The position numbers and the translations under genes were made by a program. This document shows positions 1 through 8,169 of a stretch of 35,536 nt of DNA, piece after piece. The DNA is from Bacillota bacterium. GTDB taxonomy: Bacteria; Bacillota; Clostridia; Oscillospirales; Ruminococcaceae. Location: positions 1 to 35,536 of the forward strand of contig JAEYXR010000016.1 in the NCBI GenBank assembly GCA_023431215.1. The letters are read 5' to 3'. Below the pieces are notes generated by a model. That model made no database searches, was not told the origin of the DNA, and worked only from the letters and a program-made list of their open reading frames with translations. Position 1 is the stretch's first letter. Each line of letters opens with the position of its first letter.

Positions 1-705
1 TTTGATAAAGCAGCCTGTAAAGATAAGCTTTGTGTTACTAAAGAGGTTCTTCAGCTCAATTTGCCCGCCCAGGGCAATAAGTGCCAGGCTTGCAGCCATA
101 TTGGCCAGATCGTTGATGGGGGAAACCAAAAAGGTGGGGACGGGAATTTTAAATCCTGCAAAAATCATCCCCACCACCGCACCGATGATAATGGGGTTCT
201 TGCTGATGTTGACCAAAATTTGGCCTACCGAAAGCTCCTTTTCTTCTGGGGAGTAGATGGTAAGATATATAACAGCACCAATATTTTGAAGTACTGAAAT
301 AAAAGGCAGTAGTAAAACAGTGGGCAAACTGCCCTCCGGGCCAAAAACATTGCCCGCCAGTGCCACACCCATCAAAACACAGTTGCTGCGGTAAATGCCC
401 TGCATAAAAGCACCCCGAACAGGGTTACTTTTAATAAAACGAGGCACAATCAGCCATATTAAAATGCCAAATATTGCATATCCTACCAATCCATACAGAA
501 TAAATACGGGGTTTAAATTTTCTTTTAAATCAATGCTGTAAATTTGGCGGAACATGACCAAAGGAAACAAATATTTAAAGCTGAAATCAGAAGCAACATC
601 AATAAATTCGGGATTTATTGCGCCTTTTTCCTTTAAATAGTAGCCAAGGAGTATAATGACAAACAGTGGTGCGATGCAGTTAAACGCAAAAATCAGATTA
701 TTCAT
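1..705 (-). CDS. AEC (auxin efflux carrier) family transporter, C-terminus beyond window
   Basis: Reading the minus strand from the ATG at 705-703 gives 235 codons without a stop, running off the left edge. The product starts MNNLIFAFNCIAPLFVIILL and shows a series of hydrophobic membrane segments (about residues 5-24, 65-87, 125-150, 170-187, 205-215). The spacing and the small polar motifs (GIYRSNCVLMGVAL near residue 105, NPIIIGAVVGM near 170) are typical of the AEC permease family (about 310 residues, 10 membrane segments), so roughly three quarters of the gene is present. A good ribosome binding site (AGGAAGG, 7 bases before ATG) fixes the start. AEC proteins export or import small organic anions such as malate or auxin; the substrate cannot be told from this sequence. 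The gene is divergent from the xpt operon and has its own predicted promoter at 841-870. Confidence 0.85.
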   Translation of the reverse strand, partial: MNNLIFAFNCIAPLFVIILLGYYLKEKGAINPEFIDVASDFSFKYLFPLVMFRQIYSIDLKENLNPVFILYGLVGYAIFGILIWLIVPRFIKSNPVRGAFMQGIYRSNCVLMGVALAGNVFGPEGSLPTVLLLPFISVLQNIGAVIYLTIYSPEEKELSVGQILVNISKNPIIIGAVVGMIFAGFKIPVPTFLVSPINDLANMAASLALIALGGQIELKNLFSNTKLIFTGCFIK

Positions 706-840
706 AAATGTCCTTCCTGTGGACGCTCTCCGAATGGCGGCGGGCGCAGTTTGTTGTCGATAATTAAATCCGTGTTTTTAAAAATTACTTTTAAATTATA
801 AAAAACTAAAATCAGTATACCATATATTTCATTTTAAGAC

Positions 841-884
841 ATTATACAACTGTTCAAAATATGACTGTAATTTAGCATGCTAAA
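841..884 (-). promoter_or_regulatory. Predicted promoter of the AEC gene with abutting 14-bp palindrome
   Basis: On the minus strand a -35-like TTACAG (870-865) and a perfect -10 TATAAT (846-841), preceded by TG one base upstream, are 18 bases apart. A perfect palindrome TTTAGCATGCTAAA (871-884) lies immediately upstream of the -35 and could be an operator. The predicted leader to the ATG at 705 is about 130 bases. The rest of 706-1041 is AT-rich and shows no gene. Confidence 0.45.
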
Positions 885-1041
885 CATAAAATATTACAAT
901 TAATTTTAAATTTTAAAAAAGACAACTTATAACCTGCCGCAAGCAATATGATGTTACAAGTAAAAATGACCAATTCAAGAGATAAATTTCGTCTTGTTTC
1001 ATCTTATTCACCTATTTTTGCAGGATGCCCCCTGTTGGGGT

Positions 1042-1071
1042 TTGACATCTTATTGTGCGATATGTTAGGAT
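1042..1071 (+). promoter_or_regulatory. Predicted promoter of the xpt operon
   Basis: A consensus -35 TTGACA (1042-1047) is followed after 18 bases by TAGGAT (1066-1071), which carries an extended -10 TG at 1063-1064. The expected transcription start, near 1078, lies about 45 bases before the guanine aptamer. Confidence 0.6.
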
Positions 1072-1121
1072 TATGTCGGAAAAAGGCTATTGGGTAATTT
1101 ACCGCAATAGCTTCATAAGAA

Positions 1122-1192
1122 GTTGCCAATATAGATTTGGATTACATGGCCCAAATGTTTCTACCGCACGCCGAAAAGTTGCGACTATTGGT
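1122..1192 (+). ncRNA. Guanine-class purine riboswitch aptamer
   Basis: The purine aptamer elements are all present. P1 is CCAATA (1126-1131) with TATTGG (1186-1191). P2 is ATTTGG (1135-1140) with CCAAAT (1151-1156). J2/3 is GTTTCTACC (1157-1165) and P3 has the loop CCGAAAA. J3/1 reads GACTA, so the ligand-pairing position (74 in the B. subtilis xpt numbering) is C, which in this family specifies guanine/hypoxanthine rather than adenine. It sits upstream of xpt, its classical target. P1 formation would exclude an alternative pairing of 1122-1129 with 1221-1228, which leads into the terminator. Confidence 0.93.
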
Positions 1193-1225
1193 ATAAGCTG
1201 TACTGCTTGGTACGGCTGAATTGGC

Positions 1226-1254
1226 AACCGGACTTTTTGGGTCCGGTTTTTTTA
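1226..1254 (+). terminator. Riboswitch-controlled intrinsic terminator
   Basis: AACCGGAC (1226-1233) pairs with GTCCGGTT (1241-1248), and the T-run extends to 1253. It lies directly before the xpt ribosome binding site, so guanine binding is expected to switch the operon off. The first bases of its 5' arm are also part of the possible antiterminator TTGGCAAC (1221-1228). Confidence 0.9.
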
Positions 1255-1281
1255 TTTCTTGTGTGAGGAGGAGCAACTATT

Positions 1282-1857
1282 ATGAAGGCCTTGGAAGAAA
1301 GAATTCTGCGTGATGGCAAAGTGTTGCCTGGGCAAATTTTAAAAGTTTCCAGTTTTTTAAATCATTATCTTGATGTTGACTTTCTTATGGAGCTTGGTGC
1401 CGAAATTGCCCGTTTGTATGAGGGATGCGGTGTTACCAAAATTCTGACAGTAGAAGCTTCCGGCATTGCGCTGGCAGTGGCTGCAGCCTCTCATATGCAT
1501 GTTCCTGTGGTGTTTGCCAAAAAAAACTTGACCTCCAACCTCTTTGATGAGCAGCTGCATTGTGCCAAAGTACACTCCTATACCCATCAAAAGGATTATA
1601 CCATTGTTGTGGGCAAAGAGCTTCTTTGTGCCAAGGACCACATTCTTCTGGTGGACGATTTTCTGGCAGTGGGCAATGCTTTGTGCGGCTTGCTGGAAAT
1701 TACACAAAAAGCCGGTGCCTCTGTCAGCGGTGCTGCCATTGCCATAGAAAAAGGGTACCAAAACGGTGGTGACACCCTTCGCAAGCAAGGCCTGCGTGTA
1801 GAAAGTCTTGCCATCATCGACTCTATGGATACCGATCATATTACGTTCCGTTCCTAA
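1282..1857 (+). CDS. xpt: Xanthine phosphoribosyltransferase
   Basis: This cytosolic purine salvage enzyme converts xanthine and PRPP to XMP and pyrophosphate. The 191-residue product has the length of Bacillus-type Xpt. Recognisable family features are the N-terminal ERILRDGKVLPGQILKVSSF block (residues 6-25), the VEASGIA loop (57-63) and the type I PRTase PRPP-binding motif ILLVDDFLAVGNA (121-133) with its two acidic residues. The start ATG follows an AGGAGGA site at a good distance. It is the first gene after a guanine riboswitch and is followed 175 bases later by a nucleoside transporter operon, so the pair forms a purine scavenging unit. Confidence 0.95.
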   Translation: MKALEERILRDGKVLPGQILKVSSFLNHYLDVDFLMELGAEIARLYEGCGVTKILTVEASGIALAVAAASHMHVPVVFAKKNLTSNLFDEQLHCAKVHSYTHQKDYTIVVGKELLCAKDHILLVDDFLAVGNALCGLLEITQKAGASVSGAAIAIEKGYQNGGDTLRKQGLRVESLAIIDSMDTDHITFRS

Positions 1858-1896
1858 CCCTTTGGGAACGGGTAACTTCACCCGTATCATTTTTTA
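1848..1896 (+). terminator. Weak terminator-like hairpins after xpt
   Basis: Two mutually exclusive hairpins overlap the xpt stop: CCGTTCC (1848-1854) with GGAACGG (1865-1871), and ACGGGT (1868-1873) with ACCCGT (1880-1885). The second is followed four bases later by six Ts (1890-1895). The short stem suggests incomplete termination, so some readthrough into the BMP transporter operon is likely. Confidence 0.45.
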
Positions 1897-1952
1897 TGGG
1901 TGATTTTTACTTTGCGGCAAAATTTTAAATAATCCGCCGCCTATTAACTTTG

Positions 1953-1972
1953 TATGTAATTTTATTTACATA
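1953..1972. promoter_or_regulatory. Inverted repeat upstream of the BMP operon, possible operator
   Basis: TATGTAA (1953-1959) and TTACATA (1966-1972) form a 7-base inverted repeat with a 6-base spacer, 60-80 bases before the lipoprotein start. It overlaps a weak promoter-like pair, TTAACT (1944-1949) and TACATA (1967-1972). No known regulator is recognised. It could be an operator or simply an AT-rich hairpin. Confidence 0.3.
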
Positions 1973-2032
1973 AAAAAGAGATTCCATAAAGAATGTCTTA
2001 AATGTGCCGAAAGGCAAGGAGGAAAAGAAAAA

Positions 2033-3274
2033 ATGAAAAAGTTTTTATCTCTGTTGCTTGCTCTGACCCTGGTACTGGGTGCTTTGGCAGGCTGTGGCTC
2101 TTCTGCCCCCGCCAGCAGTGCTCCCGCATCTTCTGAAGGCGCTTCCGCTTCCCAGAGCGAGACCGGCGCTCCCGCAGATTTTAAGGTCGGTGCTATTTAC
2201 ATCAACAGCAAAAATGATACCGCCGGTTACACCTTTGCTCACCACAACGGCATCACCACTGCCATGAAAAATCTGGGGCTGAACACCGAGACCGATCTGG
2301 TCATCGTTGACGAAGTTCCCGAGGACAAGGAAGCAGTTTTGACCGCCGTTGATACTTTGGTAGGCGAAGGCTGCAACATCATCTTTGGTATCAGCTTTGG
2401 TTACATTGACGCCATGGAAGAAGCTGCCGCTGAGTATACCGATGTTATCTTCTCTCACGCTACCGGCTATAAATCCAACGAAGTGAACTTCAACAACTAC
2501 TTTGGCCGCATCTATCAGGCTCGTTACCTTGCCGGTGTTGCCGCAGGCTTTAAGTCTTTGGAGATGAAGAACAACAACCTTGGCTATGTTGCAGCTTACG
2601 GCACAGATTATGCCGAAACCTGCAGCGGCATCAATGCTTTTGCTCTGGGCGCACAGTCTGTCAACCCCGACGCTACTCTGCATGTCAACGTCATCGGCTC
2701 CTGGGCCAACGAAGAACTGGAGAAATCCATGGCTCAAGACCTCATTGACACCTACGGCTGCGGCGTGATTGCCCAGCATTGCGACTCTGCACAGCCCCAG
2801 CTGGTTGCTGCCGCAAACAAAGTCTTTGGCTGCGGCTACAACTCCGACATGAGCCCCGAGGCTCCTACCGCTCACCTCACCGCCCCCATCTGGAACTGGG
2901 ATGTTTATTACCAGCTGGCCATTGACACCGCTATGAAGACCCCTGCTGACTTTGTTAAGACAGTGGGCAATTACTACGGCGGCCTGAAGGAAGGCTTTGT
3001 TGAGGTTTCTCCCCTGTCCGAAAACTGCGCACCCAACACCGCTGCTGCCATTGATGCTGTCAGAGCACTGATTGTTTCCGGTGAGTGGGACGTTTTCAGC
3101 GGTGTTAAGCTGTCTTACAAGGTTGACGGCGATAAGGTTGAGATTGTAAAAACCGATGCTCCTCTCTTGAACAACGAAGGCGGCGAGATTGTTGCTGCCG
3201 GTGGGGCAAGTGTTGAGGACGGCGTCATCACCGGTTCTATGAACTACTATGTTGCCGGTGTTGTCCAGCACTAA
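2033..3274 (+). CDS. BMP-family nucleoside ABC transporter, substrate-binding lipoprotein
   Basis: This is the extracytoplasmic, membrane-anchored receptor of an ABC importer. The 413-residue product has a lipoprotein signal peptide (MKKFLSLLLALTLVLGALAG, lipobox LAGC with Cys21), then a Ser/Ala-rich linker, then a BMP/PnrA-like domain starting at KVGAIYINSKNDTAGYTFAH (about residue 51). The two permeases and the double ATPase behind it are the set found in purine-nucleoside importers (BmpA/NupN, PnrA type). The AAGGAGG site 8-10 bases before ATG fixes the start. The location just behind guanine-regulated xpt supports purine nucleosides as substrate. BMP proteins for other ligands, such as simple sugars or autoinducers, exist, so the exact substrate is inferred. 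Confidence 0.9.
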   Translation: MKKFLSLLLALTLVLGALAGCGSSAPASSAPASSEGASASQSETGAPADFKVGAIYINSKNDTAGYTFAHHNGITTAMKNLGLNTETDLVIVDEVPEDKEAVLTAVDTLVGEGCNIIFGISFGYIDAMEEAAAEYTDVIFSHATGYKSNEVNFNNYFGRIYQARYLAGVAAGFKSLEMKNNNLGYVAAYGTDYAETCSGINAFALGAQSVNPDATLHVNVIGSWANEELEKSMAQDLIDTYGCGVIAQHCDSAQPQLVAAANKVFGCGYNSDMSPEAPTAHLTAPIWNWDVYYQLAIDTAMKTPADFVKTVGNYYGGLKEGFVEVSPLSENCAPNTAAAIDAVRALIVSGEWDVFSGVKLSYKVDGDKVEIVKTDAPLLNNEGGEIVAAGGASVEDGVITGSMNYYVAGVVQH

Positions 3275-3322
3275 GCCAACCTGTAACCATAAATTAAATC
3301 ACTGAACAGAGAGGTATTTTTG

Positions 3323-4924
3323 ATGGCAGCTTATGCAATAGAGCTAAAAGGAATTACAAAAACGTTCGGCAGCGTTGTTGCCAACAAAGATATCAACCTG
3401 AATGTCAAGCAGGGCGAGATTCTCGCCCTGCTTGGCGAAAACGGATCTGGCAAAACCACACTTATGAATATGCTGTCCGGTATTTATCAGCCCGACAGCG
3501 GCTCTATTTACAGGGACGGCAATGCCGTCTCTATCCATTCTCCCGAGGATGCCAAACGCCTTGGTATTGGCATGGTACACCAACATTTTAAGCTGGTGGA
3601 AGCCTTTTCGGCCGCCGACAACATCTGGATGGGTCGCGAAAGTACCGCCAAAACACCGGGAGAAAAGCTGAAAGAATTTTGTCTGAGCAAAAGCCGCTTT
3701 GGTGAAATTGAGCGCATTGCAGGCGAGCTGGGCTTTGAACTGGATGCCCGTAAACTGGTGCGCAACATGGCTGTCAGCGAAAAACAAACGCTGGAAATTA
3801 TTAAGGTGCTGTACCATGGTGCAAAGGTCATCATTCTGGATGAGCCTACAGCGGTGCTTACCGTACAGGAAATTGAAAAGCTGTTTGCCATTCTCCGCAA
3901 GATGAAGGCAAGCGGACACTCCATTATCATCATCACCCACAAGCTGAACGAAGTGCTGGAGATTAGCGATCGGGTGGCAATTTTGCGCAAGGGCGAATAT
4001 ATCGATACGGTGAATACTGCCGAAACCGACGAGCAGCAGCTAACCGAGCTGATGGTAGGCAGAAAAATTGACCTGAACATCAGCCGCCCCCATATTGACA
4101 AGAAAAAACCTCTTCTTGAAATTCGCGACCTTACCATTTTAAGTGACGAACATTCTGTGGCCATTGACCACGTTAACTTTTATATTCGCGGCGGCGAAAT
4201 GCTGGGCGTTGCCGGCATTGCAGGCTGCGGTCAAAAGGAGCTTTGCGAGGCCATTGCCGGCCTGCGCAACATTGAAAGCGGCATGATTATCCACCAGGGT
4301 GAAAGCATTGTAGGTCTGCCCCCAAAGGCTATTATTGAAAAGGGCATTTCTATGAGCTTTATTCCCGAGGACCGCCTTGGCATGGGGCTTGCCCCTTCTA
4401 TGTCCATAACCGATAATGTGCTACTAAAAAAATATCGCGACAACAAAGGCCCCTTTGTAGACCGTAAAACTGGCCGCAAGGAAGCCGAGACAATCGTCAA
4501 CGAGCTGGGTGTTGTTACACCTTCGCTGGAGACCCCTGTCCGCCGTCTTTCCGGCGGCAACGTGCAAAAGGTGCTGCTGGGCCGCGAAATTTCAGCAGGG
4601 CCCAATGTCATTATTACCGCTTACCCGGTGCGCGGTCTGGACATCAATTCCTCTTACCTCATTTACGATATTCTTAACCGCCAAAAGGAGTCCGGCGTAG
4701 GTATTCTGTTTGTAGGTGAGGATCTGGATGTAATGATGGCGCTGTGTGATAAAATTATGGTGCTGTGCCATGGCAAGGTGATGGGTGTTGTACACGCCCA
4801 CAAAACCACCAAAGAACAGCTGGGACTGATGATGACCGGCGCCCTGGATCTGACCATGCACGACGGTAAAATGGCCGGTATTGCCAAGGATACCAATATC
4901 AAAGGAACGGAGGGTCAGCCATGA
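3323..4924 (+). CDS. Nucleoside ABC transporter, double ATP-binding protein
   Basis: This cytoplasmic ATPase has two nucleotide-binding domains in one 533-residue chain. Domain 1 has Walker A GENGSGKT (38-45), Walker B VIILDEP (169-175) and H-loop His206, but its signature is degenerate (AVSEKQ instead of LSxGQ). Domain 2 has the degenerate Walker A GIAGCGQKEL (298-307) and an intact LSGGN signature (409-413). This reciprocal asymmetry is normal for the YufO/NupO and ribose-type double ATPases. A TTG three bases upstream is also in frame, but the ATG at 3323 is 8 bases from AGAGAGG and is preferred. Its stop overlaps the next start as ATGA. Confidence 0.92.
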   Translation: MAAYAIELKGITKTFGSVVANKDINLNVKQGEILALLGENGSGKTTLMNMLSGIYQPDSGSIYRDGNAVSIHSPEDAKRLGIGMVHQHFKLVEAFSAADNIWMGRESTAKTPGEKLKEFCLSKSRFGEIERIAGELGFELDARKLVRNMAVSEKQTLEIIKVLYHGAKVIILDEPTAVLTVQEIEKLFAILRKMKASGHSIIIITHKLNEVLEISDRVAILRKGEYIDTVNTAETDEQQLTELMVGRKIDLNISRPHIDKKKPLLEIRDLTILSDEHSVAIDHVNFYIRGGEMLGVAGIAGCGQKELCEAIAGLRNIESGMIIHQGESIVGLPPKAIIEKGISMSFIPEDRLGMGLAPSMSITDNVLLKKYRDNKGPFVDRKTGRKEAETIVNELGVVTPSLETPVRRLSGGNVQKVLLGREISAGPNVIITAYPVRGLDINSSYLIYDILNRQKESGVGILFVGEDLDVMMALCDKIMVLCHGKVMGVVHAHKTTKEQLGLMMTGALDLTMHDGKMAGIAKDTNIKGTEGQP

Positions 4925-6036
4925 GTTACGGACGGCTGCGTGTTGTAAAACGGGACAATTGTTCCACCGGCAAAAAGATACTGCTGTATCTGGCGGCTGT
5001 GGGTATCGCTCTGCTGCTGGGCAGCTTTTTGCTGATGGCGCTTCAGGTTGACCCAATTAAGTACTACCAAAAAATGTTTACCATGGGCATGATAGGCAAT
5101 AAAATTGCCTACAAAACCTTTGCAAACTATATCAAAAGTTTTGTTCCCCTGCTGCTTACCTCTGTGGCACTGTCACTGGCATTTAAAATGCGATTTTGGA
5201 ATATTGGCGGCGAAGGTCAGTTTATCATGGGTGCTCTTGCTGCTGCTACCGTAGCCTTTCAGTGCGGCCCCACCATGCCCCAGCTTGTTACCGCAGTGCT
5301 CATGTGCGTCGCTGCTATGTTGGCAGCGGGAATCTATGGCGCGCTTGTGGCCATGCTCAAGGTAAAGTTTGGCACAAATGAGACTTTGCTGACTCTCATG
5401 CTCAACTATATTGCCTTATACCTGCTGTATTACCTGGGTGAGACCAAGGGTGAGTGGAACTTCTACTTAAACCCCGAATCCGACCGCCCCATTTTCGGCA
5501 GCTTTGCCAATCTGGTTTCTTTTGGCGGTATTTCCTTTGGAAAGTTTACTTTGAGCTATACTCTTTTATGGGCTTTGGCCATTTGCATCCTGATGCACCT
5601 GTATTTAAAATACACCAAGCACGGCTATGAGATTGCCGTGGTGGGCGACAGCATTGGTACTGCTTCCTACGCAGGTATGAAGGTGAACCGTATTGTGCTG
5701 CGTACCGTGTTTTTATCCGCTGCCCTCATCGGTTTGGCAGGTGCTTTTAAGGTGGGTAACGCCGGTATCCTCTCCACCTCCATTACCGACAACGTAGGCT
5801 GGAATGGCATTATTGTGGCGTGGCTGGCCAAGCTCAATACCGGCGCAATACTGCTTGTGAGCGCCCTGATCAGCATCCTAAAAACCGGCAGCAGCATAGC
5901 CAGCTCCACCTACTCGGCCATCGACTCCAGCTTTGCCGATATGCTCCAGGGTATTTTACTCTTCAGTGTTTTGGTGGCAGACTTCTGCATACGCTTTCGT
6001 CTGGTGCGAGAGAGAAAGGAGGATGATAAGGTATGA
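4921..6036 (+). CDS. Nucleoside ABC transporter permease (YufP/NupP-like)
   Basis: This 371-residue integral membrane protein has a hydrophobic N-terminal segment (about residues 20-42) and several further membrane spans. The conserved loop RFWNIGGEGQFIMGA (about residues 90-104) is the hallmark of the branched-chain/ribose/BMP permease family, where it contacts the ATPase. It overlaps the ATPase gene by four bases (ATGA) and the second permease by four bases, so the three are translationally coupled. With the second permease it should form the heterodimeric channel for the imported nucleoside. Confidence 0.9.
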   Translation: MSYGRLRVVKRDNCSTGKKILLYLAAVGIALLLGSFLLMALQVDPIKYYQKMFTMGMIGNKIAYKTFANYIKSFVPLLLTSVALSLAFKMRFWNIGGEGQFIMGALAAATVAFQCGPTMPQLVTAVLMCVAAMLAAGIYGALVAMLKVKFGTNETLLTLMLNYIALYLLYYLGETKGEWNFYLNPESDRPIFGSFANLVSFGGISFGKFTLSYTLLWALAICILMHLYLKYTKHGYEIAVVGDSIGTASYAGMKVNRIVLRTVFLSAALIGLAGAFKVGNAGILSTSITDNVGWNGIIVAWLAKLNTGAILLVSALISILKTGSSIASSTYSAIDSSFADMLQGILLFSVLVADFCIRFRLVRERKEDDKV

Positions 6037-7028
6037 ACAGCAACTTAGATATTATTACACTGTTTTTGTTCAATATTGTGGTCTACAACATCCCCCTTCT
6101 GTACGGTACCGTTGGTGAAATTATCACTGAAAAGTCCGGCAGCCTCAACCTTGGCGTTGAGGGAACCATGGCGGTTGGCGCAATTTTTGGCTACATTGCC
6201 GGATGCTACGCCAACAGTATTCTGGTGGGCATCTTGGTTTCCTTTGTTACGGCGGGGCTTTGCGGCCTGCTGTTTGCCTTTCTCACTGTCTCGCTGCAGG
6301 CAAACCAAAACGTCACAGGTCTTACCATTACCACCTTTGGCCTTGGTGTGTACTTCTTTGTGGGCAACGGCCTAAAAAGCATCAGCTGGCCCGCCATGAA
6401 CGACATTCCCAACATTAAGGCTGGTTTTGCGGGCATCCACATTCCTTTTCTTTCTGACCTTCCTTTGGTGGGCAAGGGGCTCTTTTCTCACAACCTTTTG
6501 GTGTATCTGGGCATTGCCATCGCCGTACTTACCTGGTGGTACTTAAAGCACACCAAAACCGGTTTGCGCCTGCGTGCTGTGGGAGAAAACCCGGCGGCTG
6601 CCGATTCTGTGGGCATCAACGTGCAGCGCTACAAGTATCTTCACATCATCCTCGGCTCGGGTATTATGGGCATTGGCGGCTACTACATGGGGTTAAATCT
6701 CAGCGGAAGCTTTTCCAGCAACTGCTGGATTAACGGCTACGGCTGGATTTCCGTAGCTCTGGTCATCTTTTCTAACTGGAGCCCCGTCAAGGCCATTTGG
6801 GGCACCTTTGCCTTTGGTTTTTTCAACACCCTGCGTGTTTCCGGAAGTTCTATTGCTGCTGCCTTTCCCGCTATGCTGGGCTGGCTGTCGGTGATACCTT
6901 CTCAGTTATATCGTGCACTGCCCTTTATCATTACTGCCGCAGTGCTGATTATAGATTCCATCAAAAAGAATCAAAACCGCAACGAGCCTGCTGCTGTGGG
7001 CGTCAACTACTACCGAGAAGACCGCTGA
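6033..7028 (+). CDS. Nucleoside ABC transporter permease (YufQ/NupQ-like)
   Basis: This second permease subunit, 331 residues, is highly hydrophobic with about eight to ten membrane segments. The conserved coupling loop EKSGSLNLGVEGTMAVGA (about residues 32-49) corresponds to the NIGLEG loop of the family. The start is fixed by the ATGA overlap with the upstream permease and an AAGGAGG site at 6017-6023. It is the last gene of the purine transporter operon, followed by the strong terminator at 7044-7088. Confidence 0.9.
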   Translation: MNSNLDIITLFLFNIVVYNIPLLYGTVGEIITEKSGSLNLGVEGTMAVGAIFGYIAGCYANSILVGILVSFVTAGLCGLLFAFLTVSLQANQNVTGLTITTFGLGVYFFVGNGLKSISWPAMNDIPNIKAGFAGIHIPFLSDLPLVGKGLFSHNLLVYLGIAIAVLTWWYLKHTKTGLRLRAVGENPAAADSVGINVQRYKYLHIILGSGIMGIGGYYMGLNLSGSFSSNCWINGYGWISVALVIFSNWSPVKAIWGTFAFGFFNTLRVSGSSIAAAFPAMLGWLSVIPSQLYRALPFIITAAVLIIDSIKKNQNRNEPAAVGVNYYREDR

Positions 7029-7043
7029 CTGTATCCTGTTTAT

Positions 7044-7088
7044 AAAAGCCCCCTGATGTAGAAAATCAATCTACATCAGGGGGCTTTT
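7044..7088. terminator. Strong bidirectional intrinsic terminator
   Basis: An 18-19 bp perfect stem (AAAAGCCCCCTGATGTAG at 7044-7061 with its complement at 7071-7088) is flanked by A/T tails on both sides. It therefore ends the plus-strand transporter operon and the minus-strand diguanylate cyclase transcript, which converge here. Confidence 0.93.
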
Positions 7089-7106
7089 GTATTTTACCAA
7101 ATTGGC

Positions 7107-8099
7107 TTACCAATTTTCCGGAGTCCTTCTATTTATTGAATTGGAGCAGGAAGGGCTGTAAATACAGTAAGTGTTTTTGGTTTGCTTTGCACGATAAAGA
7201 GCCAAATCTGCCTTATCAAACAGCTCTAGAAAGCTTTTTCCATGGACCGGATACATTGCGGCTCCTACACTCTTGGTAATTTTGTGATGTTTGCCGCTGA
7301 CGGCCAAAAGCTGACGTGCCTTTTCTATCAAAAAGCTCTCGCTGGGAATATCCCGAAGAAAAATAATAAATTCATCTCCGCCAAAGCGCCCTACCACATC
7401 TGTTTTTCTAAATACCGTCTTTAACTCCTGTGCTACCTCCAGCAGTACCTGGTCGCCCTGGGTATGTCCATAGTTATCATTAATCAGCTTAAAATCATCA
7501 ATGTCCAAAAGCAAGAGACCATGTTTTTTCTCGGGCTCTTTTTTCATGATGTTTTGTATCAATGCCTCTGTGTGCTTTTTATTATAAACTCCGGTAAATG
7601 TGTCTAGATTGGCTTTCTTTTCCAAGCTTTCAGTATGGCTTTTAATATCGGTAATATCCGTAATAACACCTATCATACGCACCGGAACACCGTTTTCCAT
7701 CACAGGAGAAACATCTAGTTTGCACCAGATATAGTTGCTGCCCCCTGCCCTCATACGCGCCTGATATGTGGTGGACCTTCCGGCAAATATCTCTTTAAAT
7801 GCTTGGTCAATGACTTTCCAATCATCAGGATGCGAAAAATATTCTGATACCGCCTTTTGGTATTCTACCGGACTTAACTTGCTGTATGGTGTTACGTCTG
7901 ACAATACCTTATCGGGCGTTACACCAAAAATATCTTCAGAGTTTTCAAAGAACGTGTAAAGCTGCTCCTGCAGATCTACCGCAAAAACACATATTTTAGA
8001 GGCCTTTAACGCCACATTCAACATTTCTTTATAATCCAAAAGCCTTATTAAAGAGCTGTCTGTGTTGTCTGACATTTGGTTTCTCAGTTCTATGGACAT
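7107..8099 (-). CDS. PAS-GGDEF diguanylate cyclase
   Basis: The 330-residue protein has a PAS/PAC sensor domain (about 33-152, ending in RMIGVITDITD) joined to a GGDEF domain (about 163-320). The active site GRFGGDEF (237-244) is intact, and an RxxD product-inhibition site (R231-D234) lies exactly five residues before GGDEF. It is therefore predicted to make cyclic di-GMP from two GTP under feedback control. No membrane segment or signal peptide is visible, so it is cytosolic and senses an internal signal through PAS. The ATG at 8099 has a weak AGGTTGG site; a second ATG 24 bases downstream has none. It lies directly downstream of the B12 operon but has its own promoter. Confidence 0.93.
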   Translation of the reverse strand: MSIELRNQMSDNTDSSLIRLLDYKEMLNVALKASKICVFAVDLQEQLYTFFENSEDIFGVTPDKVLSDVTPYSKLSPVEYQKAVSEYFSHPDDWKVIDQAFKEIFAGRSTTYQARMRAGGSNYIWCKLDVSPVMENGVPVRMIGVITDITDIKSHTESLEKKANLDTFTGVYNKKHTEALIQNIMKKEPEKKHGLLLLDIDDFKLINDNYGHTQGDQVLLEVAQELKTVFRKTDVVGRFGGDEFIIFLRDIPSESFLIEKARQLLAVSGKHHKITKSVGAAMYPVHGKSFLELFDKADLALYRAKQTKNTYCIYSPSCSNSINRRTPENW

Positions 8100-8140
8100 T
8101 GATTATCACCAACCTATTTTGACTAGCAGCTACTATTTAA

Positions 8141-8169
8141 ATTTTAACAAAAAATACCTTCTTTTTCAA
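8141..8169 (-). promoter_or_regulatory. Predicted promoter of the diguanylate cyclase gene
   Basis: On the minus strand TTGAAA (8169-8164) and TAAAAT (8146-8141) are 17 bases apart, with a TG extended -10 at 8149-8148. No convincing terminator separates cbiC (stop at 8228) from this promoter, so B12-operon readthrough may add to expression. Confidence 0.6.

Noticed and set aside
1029..1042. CCCC-ctgtt-GGGG hairpin before the xpt promoter as a terminator
   Set aside because: The stem is only four pairs with no T-run in either direction, and no gene ends there.
1126..1191. Adenine or 2'-deoxyguanosine class for the purine aptamer
   Set aside because: The J3/1 sequence GACTA has C at the ligand-pairing position and J2/3 is the standard TTTCTACC, as in guanine switches.
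1357..1890. Open frame of 177 codons antisense to xpt
   Set aside because: It fully overlaps a clear xpt gene and its riboswitch context, and shows no family features.
2045..3271. Open frame of about 400 codons on the minus strand, opposite the BMP lipoprotein gene
   Set aside because: It has no ribosome binding site or recognisable domain, and the plus strand encodes a clear lipoprotein. The open antisense frame follows from the codon use of the real gene.
7044..7088. Long perfect inverted repeat as the end of a mobile element
   Set aside because: It lies exactly between two converging genes and has terminator tails; no transposase or second copy is present.
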